Notes under the pieces: model-generated
What the model was told of the DNA's origin: nothing
What the model saw: only the letters and a program-made list of their open reading frames with translations
Database searches by the model: none
Shown: piece after piece, positions 9,832 to 21,068 of the stretch
Numbering within the stretch: position 1 is the first letter of the stretch
Layout: every line of letters begins with the position of its first letter
Position numbers and translations under genes: made by a program
Assembly (NCBI RefSeq): GCF_020080835.1
Contig: NC_058158.1
Span: forward strand, 15,226,882-15,290,881
Length of the DNA: 64,000 bases
Source: Cotesia glomerata
Lineage: Eukaryota > Arthropoda > Insecta > Hymenoptera > Braconidae
Direction: 5' to 3'

Positions 9832-9965
9832 TTTTTTTTAAAATAATGGTCAAATTATTCATAACTCTTAAGATATTCCATAAAAAATTATCAAATAATT
9901 ATAAGATTAAGAAAAAACATAACCTAAAATAAAACATGTTAACAAATTTTTTAAGTCAGAGATAT

Positions 9966-10766
9966 TTATTTATTAGAATTACAAGTATAACAATCTTTTT
10001 GATATGGATACATATAAATTCCTGATATGTCCCAGTCTTCGCATCCTCCTTTATGATGTTTAACACAAAATTTATAATCCATAATTTTTTCATTATTTTG
10101 CAAATTAATTGATAATTTGTGCCAAACATGGCAAATTTGATTCTTGGCAAATTGCAATATAAAATGATCATCTAGGCAAGCAATGTCAACAGGATGCATT
10201 TTACGAAGATCAGCCAGTTGATAAAATATTTGCACTGATTTTTCATAAGATGGTTTAACTCCCCAATAGTCCATAAACCAATGCTTGAGTTGTTGTGCAT
10301 TTTGAAATGCACATGCGAACCTCCCTCTTTTAGAATGAAACTCACGAATCGAACACCTCAGTTTTGCGAAATCTTCCACATTGTCAGGTGAATAAAATCT
10401 CATGTATTCAATATCAATGATTGGAACAGCATTATCAATTAGATGTTCCAGCCACTTGTGTTTTTGAGATCCAAGAACGTAAAAATAGCGAGCATTTTGC
10501 ACCCAAGCCTTGAGTTTTTGTTCGAAAAATTCATAAGGTGATGCACCATAATCCCACAAAATACCATGTTTATTTCCGTCTTGATCTTGATTTTCACGCA
10601 TAATCAATGCATTGATGTACTTTTCAGGTGGGCGAAACACATAATGCTCACAATCGTAGACATTGTTAATCAAGGATTCATTACGAACATCTATTACACA
10701 TATTTCTTTAACAACAAAAACACCATCTGGTATAATGAAACCATTAAAATCAATTATATATTCCAT
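9966..10766 (-). CDS. Conserved Polinton-associated protein of unknown function
   Basis: A 266-residue intact frame beginning MEYIIDFNGFIIPDGVFVVKEICVIDV. I recognise the style of this protein from many arthropod genomes, where copies begin with a similar acidic-hydrophobic strand and an 'FxxPDxxFVxKExxV' motif, but I know no assigned name. The alternating beta and alpha pattern and conserved acidic residues early in the chain could fit an RNase H or exonuclease-like fold; this is a guess. Cys/His-rich C-terminus: CVKHHKGGCEDWD...CYTC. It sits at the far end of the element, transcribed toward the capsid genes. Confidence 0.6.
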   Translation of the reverse strand: MEYIIDFNGFIIPDGVFVVKEICVIDVRNESLINNVYDCEHYVFRPPEKYINALIMRENQDQDGNKHGILWDYGASPYEFFEQKLKAWVQNARYFYVLGSQKHKWLEHLIDNAVPIIDIEYMRFYSPDNVEDFAKLRCSIREFHSKRGRFACAFQNAQQLKHWFMDYWGVKPSYEKSVQIFYQLADLRKMHPVDIACLDDHFILQFAKNQICHVWHKLSINLQNNEKIMDYKFCVKHHKGGCEDWDISGIYMYPYQKDCYTCNSNK

Positions 10767-11229
10767 TGCACTAGTATTTGAAGCTCACAAGAGCAATCAG
10801 AATAGACTGAACAGAAAGATCCAAAATCAAGAGTTAATTATTTGATGATCCCCACTTTACACAACTTAAAATAAGCATCAAAATATGAAGAAGGGGGTAA
10901 GTGATCATATTATACTTTAAAATTAAGGACGTAATTGAGATTAGCAGGAAAGGGCTGAGGCGGACTCGGCCAGAAATGGCGGACATCGCCCCGAAATGGC
11001 TGACTTACCCCTCCCCAGGCAAAATTACCAACGACAAAAATATCGGCAAATTATCGACCGACGAAATAACCATCCGTCGGCAAAAAGACACTCGACATTA
11101 TCAACAAGGTGTTACCACCAGTCGGTAATGCAGGTATCTGTCGGCAATCCAATCATACGTTATCGTCGGTCGGTAAATAGCTCGGATCAGAACCCACAAT
11201 CTGTTTTATCGGGGGGGTGAAGTCCCCCT
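10767..11229. other. Non-coding, CG-richer segment with repeated GTCGG motifs
   Basis: No gene seen. From about 11030 to 11180 the motif GTCGG(C/T)AA, or its close variants on either strand, occurs about six times (TATCGGCAA, CCGTCGGCAA, CAGTCGGTAA, CTGTCGGCAA, GTCGGTCGGTAA). This may be the Polinton terminal region or a separate non-autonomous element. A TIR test would need the missing left end. Confidence 0.4.
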
Positions 11230-11769
11230 GTTCATCTACTAATTTCATAGTTAAGCGCTAAAAATCGTCCTCATTATATTTTTTTGTAATTTAGAGCTCA
11301 CCGAGTTCGAAAGTCTGCTAGAAGTGAAATAAATCACTATTTTTTAAATTTTCAAGCAGCAATAACTTTTGAATGAATGAACTGATTTTCACGCAGTTGA
11401 CGGCATTCAACGCAGTTTTTGAAGCCTCACAAAGAACCGTTAAGTTAGAATTGATCGAATTAGGAATTTAAAAGTAATTATGAAAAATAATTTGTCTCCA
11501 GTTTTATCGTTAACGATAACTCACGAACGATTCAACCGGTTACCATTGGGCTGGCGGTAATCAACGTGGTTCTGCGATGTTAATAGCTGATCAGTTCTTG
11601 GAATCGATCGGTAAAGCCATTTAAACGTTATTCCAAAAAAACAACATTTGGTTACAAATTGCGTTCAAAATGTAAGTTTGATCAAGCCCCTTTGGATGGC
11701 GTGAACTGCGATGAAATCGGTCAAGCCGTTCAAAAGTTATGAGAGTTTTACATACGGCCACACACACAC
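11230..11769 (-). repeat. AACTTCCCGC-family repeat, minus-strand copy cut by assembly gap
   Basis: Read on the minus strand it matches the element at 45535-46742: a GT tract, then 'CTCATAACTTTTGAACGGCTTGA' (split motif: ATAACTTTTGAACGG), 'CCGATCGATTCCAA' and 'CGTTCGTGAGTTATCG'-type subrepeats. It runs into (CA)n at 11761-11769, where the 100-N gap begins, so its 5' terminus is missing. Confidence 0.7.
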
Positions 11770-11869
11770 NNNNNNNNNNNNNNNNNNNNNNNNNNNNNNN
11801 NNNNNNNNNNNNNNNNNNNNNNNNNNNNNNNNNNNNNNNNNNNNNNNNNNNNNNNNNNNNNNNNNNNNN
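11770..11869. other. Assembly gap of 100 N
   Basis: Exactly 100 N directly after a (CA)n run. The round number suggests a scaffold join of unknown true length. Sequence on the two sides is different: a dispersed repeat on the left, ~90-bp satellite on the right. The left boundary of the satellite is hidden here. Confidence 0.99.
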
Positions 11870-14800
11870 GGCGGTTTCCATGAGTAAAAGTAATTTTTAA
11901 ATGAAAAATAAGTAGTGAGGGGTCAGCGAGAGGCAATGAGCAGCTATAAATTAATTTTTATTTTCATTCGTGGTAATAAGAGCAATTTTTAATTGAAAAA
12001 TAAGTAGCAAGAGTCCGTTAGAGGCCCTAAGCGGCTATGAATGAATTTTTATTATTATTTCGAATGGTTAAAGTATTTTTGATTCAGAAAATGAGTAGCG
12101 CGAGAGGTTCGTGTAAGAGACACTGCGGTGGCTGGGAATGAATTTTCATTTTAATTAACAATACTTATAAAAGCAATTCTTTTTTGCTGAAGAACCAGTA
12201 GGAAGAAATAAAGTTATCAAAGTAAGCTTATGGAAATAAATTGAGAATTTTATTTAGAATGATTGTAGTAATTTTCAATTGAAAAATTTGTGGTTAGTGT
12301 CAAGTTGAGGCTCTGGGCGGCTATGAAATTAATTTTAATTTTTATTCGGAATAATTAATGTAATTTTTCATAAAAAAAAATTTTTGTGAGTTGCAAGGAG
12401 AGGCACTGGGCCGCAATGCCAAGATTTGGACTTTTAATTCGAATACTTAAAGAAATTATTATTAATTGACAAATAAGTAGCGAGAGTCAGTTAAAGGCAC
12501 CAAAGCATCTATGAATAAATTTTTGGCTTTATTCAGAATGATCAACAAAAGTCATTTTGAATTTAAAAATTAGTTGTTAATTTCGAGTAGAGGCACTGGG
12601 CGGCTGCGAACAATTTTTTGGCGCCGGAATAATTAAAGTAATTTTTCATAAGCCAATTTTGAATAAATTTTCAAATGAGAAATAAGTACCGAGCGTCAGT
12701 TACAGGCACTGGGCTAAATGGATTTTTTTGTTATACTCGCTCCAAAAGTTCACAACTCTCGGAGAGCGCTGATCCGAAAAGACTCTCATTTCTAGAGACT
12801 CTACCATACCGCCTTTTTCCGCGCCCTAGTCCGCAAAGCTTACTTTCCCTTCTTTTCCGAAAACACTGGCCTTGTGCAATCGGATAAAATTTAGAACGAA
12901 ATGTGAATGAACTTCTAGTGTACCGACCGATGATTTTGAGTAGCTGGCAAGTTTATTACGAAGCGGACCTGAATGTTAATAAAATAACAACTATCGCCAT
13001 AAATAAGACATAATTCAATCAAAAGATAATTAATATAAAATTGAAAGTTTTTTGCACCTTAGTGAAACTTCATAAAATTTGAATATGTCACATTTGCCTC
13101 CTATCCCTCAAAAAGTGCTAAACTTATGGAGCGATAATAACAAAAAATATTGCTATGTCATTTGGCCACTAAGTGGTGATTTATGACTGAATCGATAATT
13201 ACTTATCGATGACCGCTTCTGAAGTTTGTGTAATCGCGAATGATTACGACACGCTGAGCGTACTTCTGACCTCGGCTTCTCACTTCGACGTTTAAATTAC
13301 GCCCTGTTTTCGTACATTCTCGCCACAAACCTAAGCCTCATATCGCAACATCGTCGTTATCAGAAAATTGCCACTTTAGGCCATTAATGACATAAATTAC
13401 TTATTTTTTTTATTTCGAATTAATGCATGCGTAATTTTTAATTGGATACATTTATTATTGGTGGATTGTTTTAAATAGAGGCATCTGTAATAATGTAAAT
13501 AAATTATTTATTTTTATTTCCTTGAATAATTAAAGTAATTTTTATTATAAATCGAGAAGCTAGGGTCGAGTGCAAGAGGCACCTGGGTGGTTATGAAATT
13601 GAATTCTTTTTATTTGTATTCGGAATAGTGAGACTAATTTTTTAATTGAAAATAACAAATAGCGAGGGTCAAGTTAGGGGCATTGGGCGGTTATTAATAA
13701 ATTTTTATTTTTAGTTAGAATGATCAAAGTAATTTTCAAACGAAACATAAGTAGCGAGTGGTGTGTGTAAGAGACACTGGGGTGACTAGGATCGAATTTT
13801 TGATTTTTATTTGAAATAATTCAAGTAATTTTCAAATGAAAAATTTGTAGCATGAAAAGCTAGCCAGTAAGTTATTGCCCTGGGTGGTGATGAATAAATT
13901 TTTATTGTTATTTGGAGTAATTCAAGTAATTTTAAACAACAAAACAAGTAGTGAGGGTTAGCAAGAGGCACCGGGCAGCTATGATTGAATTTTGATTTTT
14001 CTTTGGAATAGTTAAAGTTTTTTTAATTGAAAAATTAGTGGTGATTTTCAAGTAGGCACTGGCGGTTACCACGAATTTTTCTTTTCATTCAGATTAATGA
14101 AAATAATTCCTTTAATTGAAAAGTAAGTAGCGAGGGTCGTTAGAAGCATTAAGCGGCTATGAATGAATTTTTATTTTCATTTCAAATAGTTAATGTAATT
14201 TTTGATTAAAAATCGAGTAGCTAGGTCGAGTAAGAGGCATTTGGCGGTTATGAATAAATTTTTATTTTTATTGGGAATAGTAAGAATAATTTTCAATTAA
14301 AAGATAAGTCGCGAGGGTCAGTTAGAAGCCCTGAGCAACTATGAGTGCATTTTTCTTTTGTTTCAAACAATAAAAGTAATTTTTCATTGAATATGGAGTA
14401 GCTAAGATGAGTAAGAGGCACTGGTCAGCTAGGAATAAATTTTCATTTTTATTTTTTAATAATTAAAGTAATTATTAAATGAAAGATAAGTAGCGAGGTT
14501 CAGAAAGAGGCCCTGGGCGGCTATGAATAATTTTTTATTGTTATTTCGAGTAATTCAAGTAAAGTTTAATTGACAAACAAGTATTGAGGGTCAATAAAAG
14601 GCACTGGGCAGCTATGATTGAATTTTTATGTTTTTTTCGAAGAGTAATAGTTATTTTCGATTCAAAATAAGTAGCGAGGGTCAGTTAGAGGCACTGGGCA
14701 GCTATTGACAAATTTTTATTATTATTTCGAATAATTAATGTAATTTTTAATTGAAAAACAAGTAGCAAGGCTCAGTGAGAGGCATTAGGCAGCTATAACT

Positions 14801-17100
14801 AAATTTTGCTTTTCTCGAATGATTGAAATAATTTTTAATTGAAAACAGTTAGAAGCGAAAGAGTGAGCAGAGGCTTAAGCGGCTTAGGGAATAAATTCTC
14901 CTTGTTTTTATTTCGTCATAATCTGAGAGTAATTTTGTAGATGAAAAATAAGTAGCAAAGTGTCGATAGAGGCCTTGAGCGGCTATGAATGAATTTCACT
15001 CTATCTTTATTTCAATTTAATTAAAAGTAATTTTTTAATTTGAAAAAATTAGTGGTGAGTGTTAAGCTAGAGGCAATCTGGGCGGTTAGAAATGTATATT
15101 TTATTGTTATTTCGAATAATTAAAGTACTTTTTAATTGAAAAATGAGTAGCGCGAGGGTCCGTAAGAGGCGTTGGGCGGCTACTAATAAATTGTTATTTT
15201 TTTTTCGAATATTTAAAGTAGTTTTTAGTTGGAGAACCAGTGTCAACGGTGAGTAAGGGGCACGGGGCAGATATCAATTAATTTTTAGTTCCTTATTTGA
15301 GAATTATTAATGTGTAATTTTTAATTGGAAAAATTAGTCGTTAGTATCAAGTAGAGGCTCTGGGCGGTTATGAATGAATTAGCCTTTTATTCTTTATTCG
15401 GAATAATTAAAGTAATTCTTCATGAAAAAATTTATGGCGATTTTTCACGGAGCGGGACCTTCGGCGACTATGCCAAGTGCGTTTCTGATACACCTGAATA
15501 ATTAAATAAATTTTTCATTGAAAAAATAAGTAGCGAGGGTCAAGTTAGAGGCGCAACTGGCGGCTATGAAAATGGACTTTAATTTTTATTTTAAATAATT
15601 TTACGGTAATTTTTAATTAAAAAAAATAAGTAGCGAGGGTATGTAAGCAGGCATTGAGCGGCTATGAATAACTTTTGTTTTTATATCTAATAATTAAAGT
15701 GATTTTTAATTGACAAATTAGTGTGGAGTGTCAAGTAAAGGCACTGGGCGGCTACGAATAAATTGATTTTATTTCAAATGATTGAAGCTAATTTTTGAAT
15801 GAATAACCAGTAGCAGAGGGTGAGTTAGAGGCACCGGGCGGTTATGAATGAAATTTTGATTTTGAATTAGAATAATTAAAAACTTTTAATTGTAAAATAA
15901 GAAGTTTAGGTCAGTTAGAGGCCCTGGGCGGCAATGATTTTTTATTATTATTTCAAATACCTAAAAGTAATTGTTAATTGAAAAAGAAGAAGCGAGAGTG
16001 AGTAAAAAGAACTAAGCAGTTGGGGAAATGAAAATTTAATTTTTCTTTTATCACTAAAGCATTTTTAAATGGAAAATAAGTAGCGAGGGTCAATAAGAAG
16101 ACCTCGGGCGAAATTTGAATGAATTTTTATTGTTATTCCGAGTAATTCAAGTACTTTTTAATTGACAAACAAGTAGTGAGGGTGCGTAAAAGTACTTGGC
16201 AGTTATGACTGAATTTTCAGTTTTATTTGGAATAATAAAAGTAATTTTTAAATGAAAAACAAGTAGTGAGGCTCTGTGAGAGGCAATCAGCAGCTATGAA
16301 TTAATTTATATTTTTATTCGGAGTAATAAGAGTAATTTTAAACTAAACAATCAGTAGCGAGGGTCAGTTAGAGGTCTTGAGCGGCTATGAATGAATTTTT
16401 ATTATTATTTCAAATGATTAAAGTAGTTTTTAATTCAAAAAAAAGTAGCGAGGCTGTGTAAGAGACACCGGGCGGCTGTGAATCAATTTTCATTTTAATT
16501 AAAAATACTTAAAGTAATCATTAATTGAAAATCCAGTAGCATGAGTGAGTAAGAAGCACTGGGTAGCTGTGAATAAATTTTTATTTTTATTTTACTAATT
16601 AAAGTATTTTTTGATTGAAATTCGAGTAGCTAGGGTGAGCAAGAGGCACTGGGCTGCAATGATTGAATTTTAATTTTTATTTAGAACAATTAAAGTAATT
16701 TTTATTAAAACATAAGTAGCGAGGGTATGTAAGAGGCACTGGGTGGCTAGGAATGAAATTTAATTTTTATTTGGAATAATTTAAGAAATTTTTAATTTCA
16801 AAATAAGTAGCGAGAGTCAGATAGAGTCTGTTAGAGGCACTAGGCGTTTGGTTCAAGAATTTTTATTCATTTTAAATTATTGGAGTAATTTTCAATTAGA
16901 AACCAGAAGCGAGGGTCAAGCAAAGGCACTGGGTAGCTGATTAATTTCGGTTAATTCCTAAAATAATAATTATTATTATAAAAATAAAAAATCGATTAAC
17001 TCGGACGGAGTAACAAAGTGTCGGCGGCTTATTTATTTTGGTAAATAAATAAAATAATAATTATAATTACTAAAATATAGAAGCGATGCTTTTAGACGGT
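11870..17100 (+). repeat. Left satellite arm, ~90-bp degenerate tandem repeat
   Basis: Units recur about every 88-92 bp and share blocks such as AAGTAGCGAGGGTCAG, AGAGGCACTGGGCGGCTATG and AATTAAAGTAATTTTTAATTG. About 49 units are present once the 0.66-kb interruption at 12720-13385 is removed. Units diverge from one another, and those nearest the transposase (16930-17100) are the most degenerate and spaced differently. No frame is conserved across units. Confidence 0.93.
12720..13385. other. Insertion interrupting the left satellite arm
   Basis: Sequence unlike the 90-bp unit, richer in GC in its first 150 bases. It contains the near-palindrome ATCGATAATTACTTATCGAT around 13190-13210. No gene, TIR or target duplication could be recognised, so its class is unknown. 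Confidence 0.5.
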
Positions 17101-17361
17101 CTAACAGAGTGTTGTTTGCTGATTTATTTTACTTAAAAAACTTCTGTATTTTTATCTCTCGTTCTCCTCGTTTATTAATTATTTTTTATTCTTATTGTTG
17201 CTATTATTCTGACTCTCTTGTTTGTTTTTAATGTTCTTTTTTTTCCATGTGTCTCGCGATTCCATTTGTTTTCCGATTTCATTTGTTTTCTTTCTTTCTT
17301 TTGGCTAACTATTTTCCGTTGTCAGTCGTATCTAAATTTTCTCTCAACGAACTTAGTCATT

Positions 17362-18696
17362 ATGGTTTATACTGCTGCTGAATTTACCGAGATGATTATT
17401 CTCTATGGCGAGTATAATCGCAATGCTCAAGGAGCTGCACGCGCTTATCGTGAGAGGTTTCCGAATCGTGAAAGCTTTCCGGATAAAAATGTTATCCTCC
17501 GCGCTCTTCATCGTTGTCGCGAATCTGGCAATTTGATGCCGAACAACGTCGAGCGAGTCGATCGACCTTGAGAGGTTCGGAACGTTTGCAACGAAGAACG
17601 CGTTCTCGCTGCTATCCGTGCGGATCCCAGTACGAGTACAAGACGGGTTGAACGTCGAGTTCACATTTCACGTTCAACAGTGAACCTTATTACTCGCACT
17701 GAGAAGATCCATCCTTATCACAGAAGGAAAGTGCAGAAGTTACAAGATGGAGATTACCGCTTGCAAATGGACTTCTGTCAGTTTATTATTGACTTCAACG
17801 ACGCGGATCCAGATTTTTTGCGGGGAATATTGTGGACTGATGAATCACTCTTCACTCGGGAGGGGTGTTTCAATCAACACAATAGTCATTGGTATGCAGA
17901 CGAAAATCCGCACATGACGGTGAACCGTAATTTCCAGAATAAATGGAATATTAATGTCTGGGGTGGAATCATCGGTGACCACGTCATTCTTTACGAATTA
18001 CCCGAAACAATGAACGTAAGTAAATATATAAATACACAAGTAGAAATTCGTATGTGTTGAGGATTTGAATTGAGTATTTTTAAAAATTAATTGAGAGCTT
18101 ATATCATTCATAAAAATCGAGCCTTATTAACGCGAGTGATTTTTGTGTTTTAATTGAATCATTCGATTTTTCATAATTAGTTACGTCGTCCTCGTCGTCC
18201 TCAAATATTCCTTAACTCAATTTACCACTTTCATGCACCAATTTCCTAGTTTCCTACAACAAACCACGAATTCTCCTTATTGCAGAGCACCCAATACCTG
18301 ACATTCCTTCTTGATGAACTTCCGCAACTACTAGGTGAAGTGAATGAGCAGCCGACGTGGTTTCAGCACGACGGAGCACCGAGTCACTATGCTGGTACGG
18401 TGCGAGACTTCCTCAACAGGGTTTACCCTCAGTGTTGGTTGGGAAGAAACGGACCACGAAGGTGGCCCCCGAGATCACCTGACTTGACGCCACTAGACTA
18501 CTTTTTGTGGGGAAATTTCAAGGAAATGGTCTACTTTGATGAGCCCCAGGACCAAATGGAGACCGTGGCCCGAATTCATGCTGCTCAGACAACAGTCACT
18601 GCGGAAATGCTAGAAACTGTCCGAGAAAATCTGCTGAAACGATGCTGGCTCTGTCTTCAAGTAGACGGACCACATTTTGAGCATTTACTAGATTAA
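17362..18696 (+). pseudogene. Mariner-type (DUF4817/DDE_3) transposase, one intron, one nonsense codon
   Basis: Exon 1 starts at ATG 17362 with a DUF4817-like helix-turn-helix (MVYTAAEFTEMIILYGEYNR...AARAYRERFP) and has an in-frame TGA at 17569-17571. The frame then continues through HISRSTVNLI and GILWTDESLFTREG, the first catalytic Asp. A GTAAGT...TTATTGCAG intron (18016-18285, phase 0) separates it from exon 2, which has WFQHDGAPSH (second Asp) and SPDLTPLDYFLWG (third Asp). By my count 41 residues separate the last two Asp, a DD41D spacing. Length (~354 codons) is complete for the group. Only the single stop prevents a full protein. It sits exactly between the two inverted satellite arms, which makes it the probable mobiliser of the composite. 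Confidence 0.85.
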
Positions 18697-18799
18697 ATTT
18701 CAATTTGATATTCCTCAATATTTCTAAATAAATTAATTTTTTATTGTATTAAACAATCACAGTGTTTTTGTCTCAGCTTAGTAATAATTTCTAATCTTA

Positions 18800-21068
18800 A
18801 AAATAACTTAAATGATTCTAGATAAATAAAAAATTTCAGACATAGCCGCCCAGTGCCTCTCACTGACTCTCTTCACTAATTTTTAAAATAAAAATTACTT
18901 TAATTATTCTAAATGAAAACAAAACTTCATTCCTAGCCACCCAGTGCCTCTTATTCACTCTCGCTACTTATTTTGCGATTGAAAATTACGTTAATTGTTC
19001 AAAATAAAAATAAAAATCCATTTATAACCGCCCAGAACCTCTACTTGACACTTGCTAGTAACTTATTAATTGAATATTACTTAAATTATTCTAAATAAAA
19101 ATAAAAATTCATTCATAGCTTCCCGGTGCCTCTTATTCACCTTTCATACTGGTTTTTCAATTAAAAACTACTGTAAGTATTCAAAATAAAAATAAAAATT
19201 CATTCATAACCACCCAGTGCTTCTACTTGACACTCGCTAATAATTAGTTAATAAAATGATTAAAAATTACTTCAATTGTTCTAAAAAGAAATAAAAATTC
19301 AATCATTGCCGCCCAGTGCCTCTCGCTGACCCTTGGTACTTGTTTTTCAATTAAAAATTACTTGAATCATTCTAAATGAAAAGAAAAATTCATTCATAGC
19401 TGGCCAATGCTTTTAACTGACGCTTGCTACTTATTATTCAATTGAAAATGACTCTTATTATTCCGAATAAAAATAAAAATTCATTCATAGCCGCCCAGTG
19501 CTTCTTACTCACTCTCTATACTTATTTTTCATTTAAAAATTACTTTAATTATTCAAAATTAAAATGAAAATTTATTCCTAGCCGCCCATTGTCTCTTACA
19601 CACCCTCGCTAGATATTGTTTAATTAAAAATTACTTTCATTATTTAAAATAACAATTAAAATCGATTCATAGCAGCCCAGTGCCTCTAACTGACCCTCGC
19701 TACTTTTTTTTTCATTTAAAAATTTCTTTAATTATTCAAATCAAAAATCCGAATCTTGGCATAGCCGCCCAGTGCCTCTCCTAGCTACTCGCCATAAATT
19801 TTTTTATGAAAAATTACATTAATTATTCCGAATAAAAATTGAAATTTATCCATAGCCACTCGGGGCCTCTAACTGACCCTCGCTACTTATTTTTCAATTA
19901 AAAATTACTCTAATCATTCGAAATGAAAATCAAAATTCATCCATAGCCGCTCTGGGCCTCTAACTGACCCTCGCTAATTTTTTTTTTAATTAAAAATTAC
20001 TTTTACTAGTCCGAATAAAAATAAAAATTAATTCATAGCTGCTCATTGCCTCTCAATGACCCTTACTACTTGTTTTTCCTTTAAAAATTACTTTAATAAT
20101 TCCAAATAAAAATAAAAATTCATTCGTATGCGCTCAGTGTCTCTTACATACCCTCGCTACTTATTTTCTGAATAAAAATTACTCTAATTATTTGAAATAA
20201 CAAGTAAAATTCATTTACAGCCGCTTTGGGCCTCTTTCTGACCCTTGCTACTTATTTTTCAATTAAAATTTACTTTAATTATTCAAAATAAAAATAAAAA
20301 TCCATTCATAGCCGTCAAGTGCCTTTTACTGACCCCCGCTACTTATTTTTGAATTAAAAATTACTTGAATAATTCTAAATAAAAATAAAAATTCATTCAT
20401 AGCCGCCCAGTGCCTCTAACTGACTCTCGCTACTTATTTTTCGACTAAAAATTATTCTAACTATTCCCAATTAACATAGAAATTCATTCATAACCACCAA
20501 GTGCCTCTTACTCCACCTAGCTACTCGATTTTCAATCAAAAATGACTTTAACTATTCGAAATAAGAATAAAAATTCATTCATAGCCACCCGATGCTTCTA
20601 ACTGACCCTCGCTACGTTTTTTTTAATTAAAAATTACTCTAAACATTCGAAATGAAAATAAAAATTCATCCATAGCCACTCTGGGCCTCTATCTGACCCT
20701 CGCTACTTATTTTTTAATCAAAAAGTACTCTTATTTTTCGAAATGAAAAAAAAAAATTCATTCATAGCTGCTCAGGGCCGCTAACTGACCGTCGCTACTT
20801 ATTTTTCAATTAAAAATTACTCTTATTACTCGGAATACAAATAAAAATGAATTCATAACTGCTCATTGCCTCTTACACTGACCCTCAATACTTGTTTTTC
20901 ATTTCAAAATTACTCTAATTATTACAAATAAAAATAAAAATTCATTTGTAGCCGCCCACTGTTTCTTACATACCCTTGCTACCTATTTTTCAATTACAAA
21001 TTACTTTAATCATTCGAAATAATAATAAAAATTCATCCATAGCCACTCAGGACCTCTGACTGACCCTC
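18800..21068 (-). repeat. Right satellite arm, reverse orientation of the left arm
   Basis: Reverse-complement units, e.g. CATAGCCGCCCAGTGCCTC, recur every ~90-93 bp, about 25 times. They carry the same blocks as the left arm read on the other strand. The 100 bases just after the transposase stop are AT-rich and transitional. The arm ends in CTGACCCTC at the boundary with the next element. Confidence 0.93.

Larger units (their letters stand above)
1..10900. mobile_element. Polinton/Maverick (adintovirus-like) element, left end cut by window
   Basis: The set polB, chromodomain integrase, A32/FtsK-like ATPase, adenovirus-type protease, single-jelly-roll penton and double-jelly-roll major capsid protein is diagnostic of Polintons. 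Gene order and the two divergent blocks agree with that. The left end lies outside the window because polB is open to base 2. The right limit, about 10.8-10.9 kb, is inferred from the end of recognisable genes. No terminal inverted repeat or target duplication can be tested with one end missing. Genes with lesions lie beside intact ones (polymerase, ATPase, protease, penton), which suggests a relatively recent insertion now decaying. Confidence 0.93.
11870..21068. mobile_element. Foldback-like transposon: mariner-type transposase between inverted satellite arms
   Basis: Arrays of a ~90-bp repeat run left to right at 11870-17100 and in reverse complement at about 18800-21068. Between them lies a single transposase gene. 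Long arms of tandem repeats in inverted order are the layout of foldback elements such as FB and Galileo, though their transposases belong to other groups. The left edge is lost in the N gap; the right edge is cut by the TIR element starting at 21069. The alternative is insertion of a transposon into an older satellite that had inverted around the same point. Confidence 0.6.

Noticed and set aside
1..10900. Exogenous virus genome contamination
   Set aside because: The genes carry several pseudogene lesions and the sequence runs into host repeats (with one gap further on); an integrated element is simpler, although the left junction is not visible.
11870..17100. CRISPR array
   Set aside because: Units are ~90 bp, degenerate throughout, without unique spacers, and the context is eukaryotic.
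17218..17361. Upstream start of the transposase at 17218
   Set aside because: The first 48 residues are a T-rich hydrophobic translation without family similarity; MVYTAAEF at 17362 is the family start.
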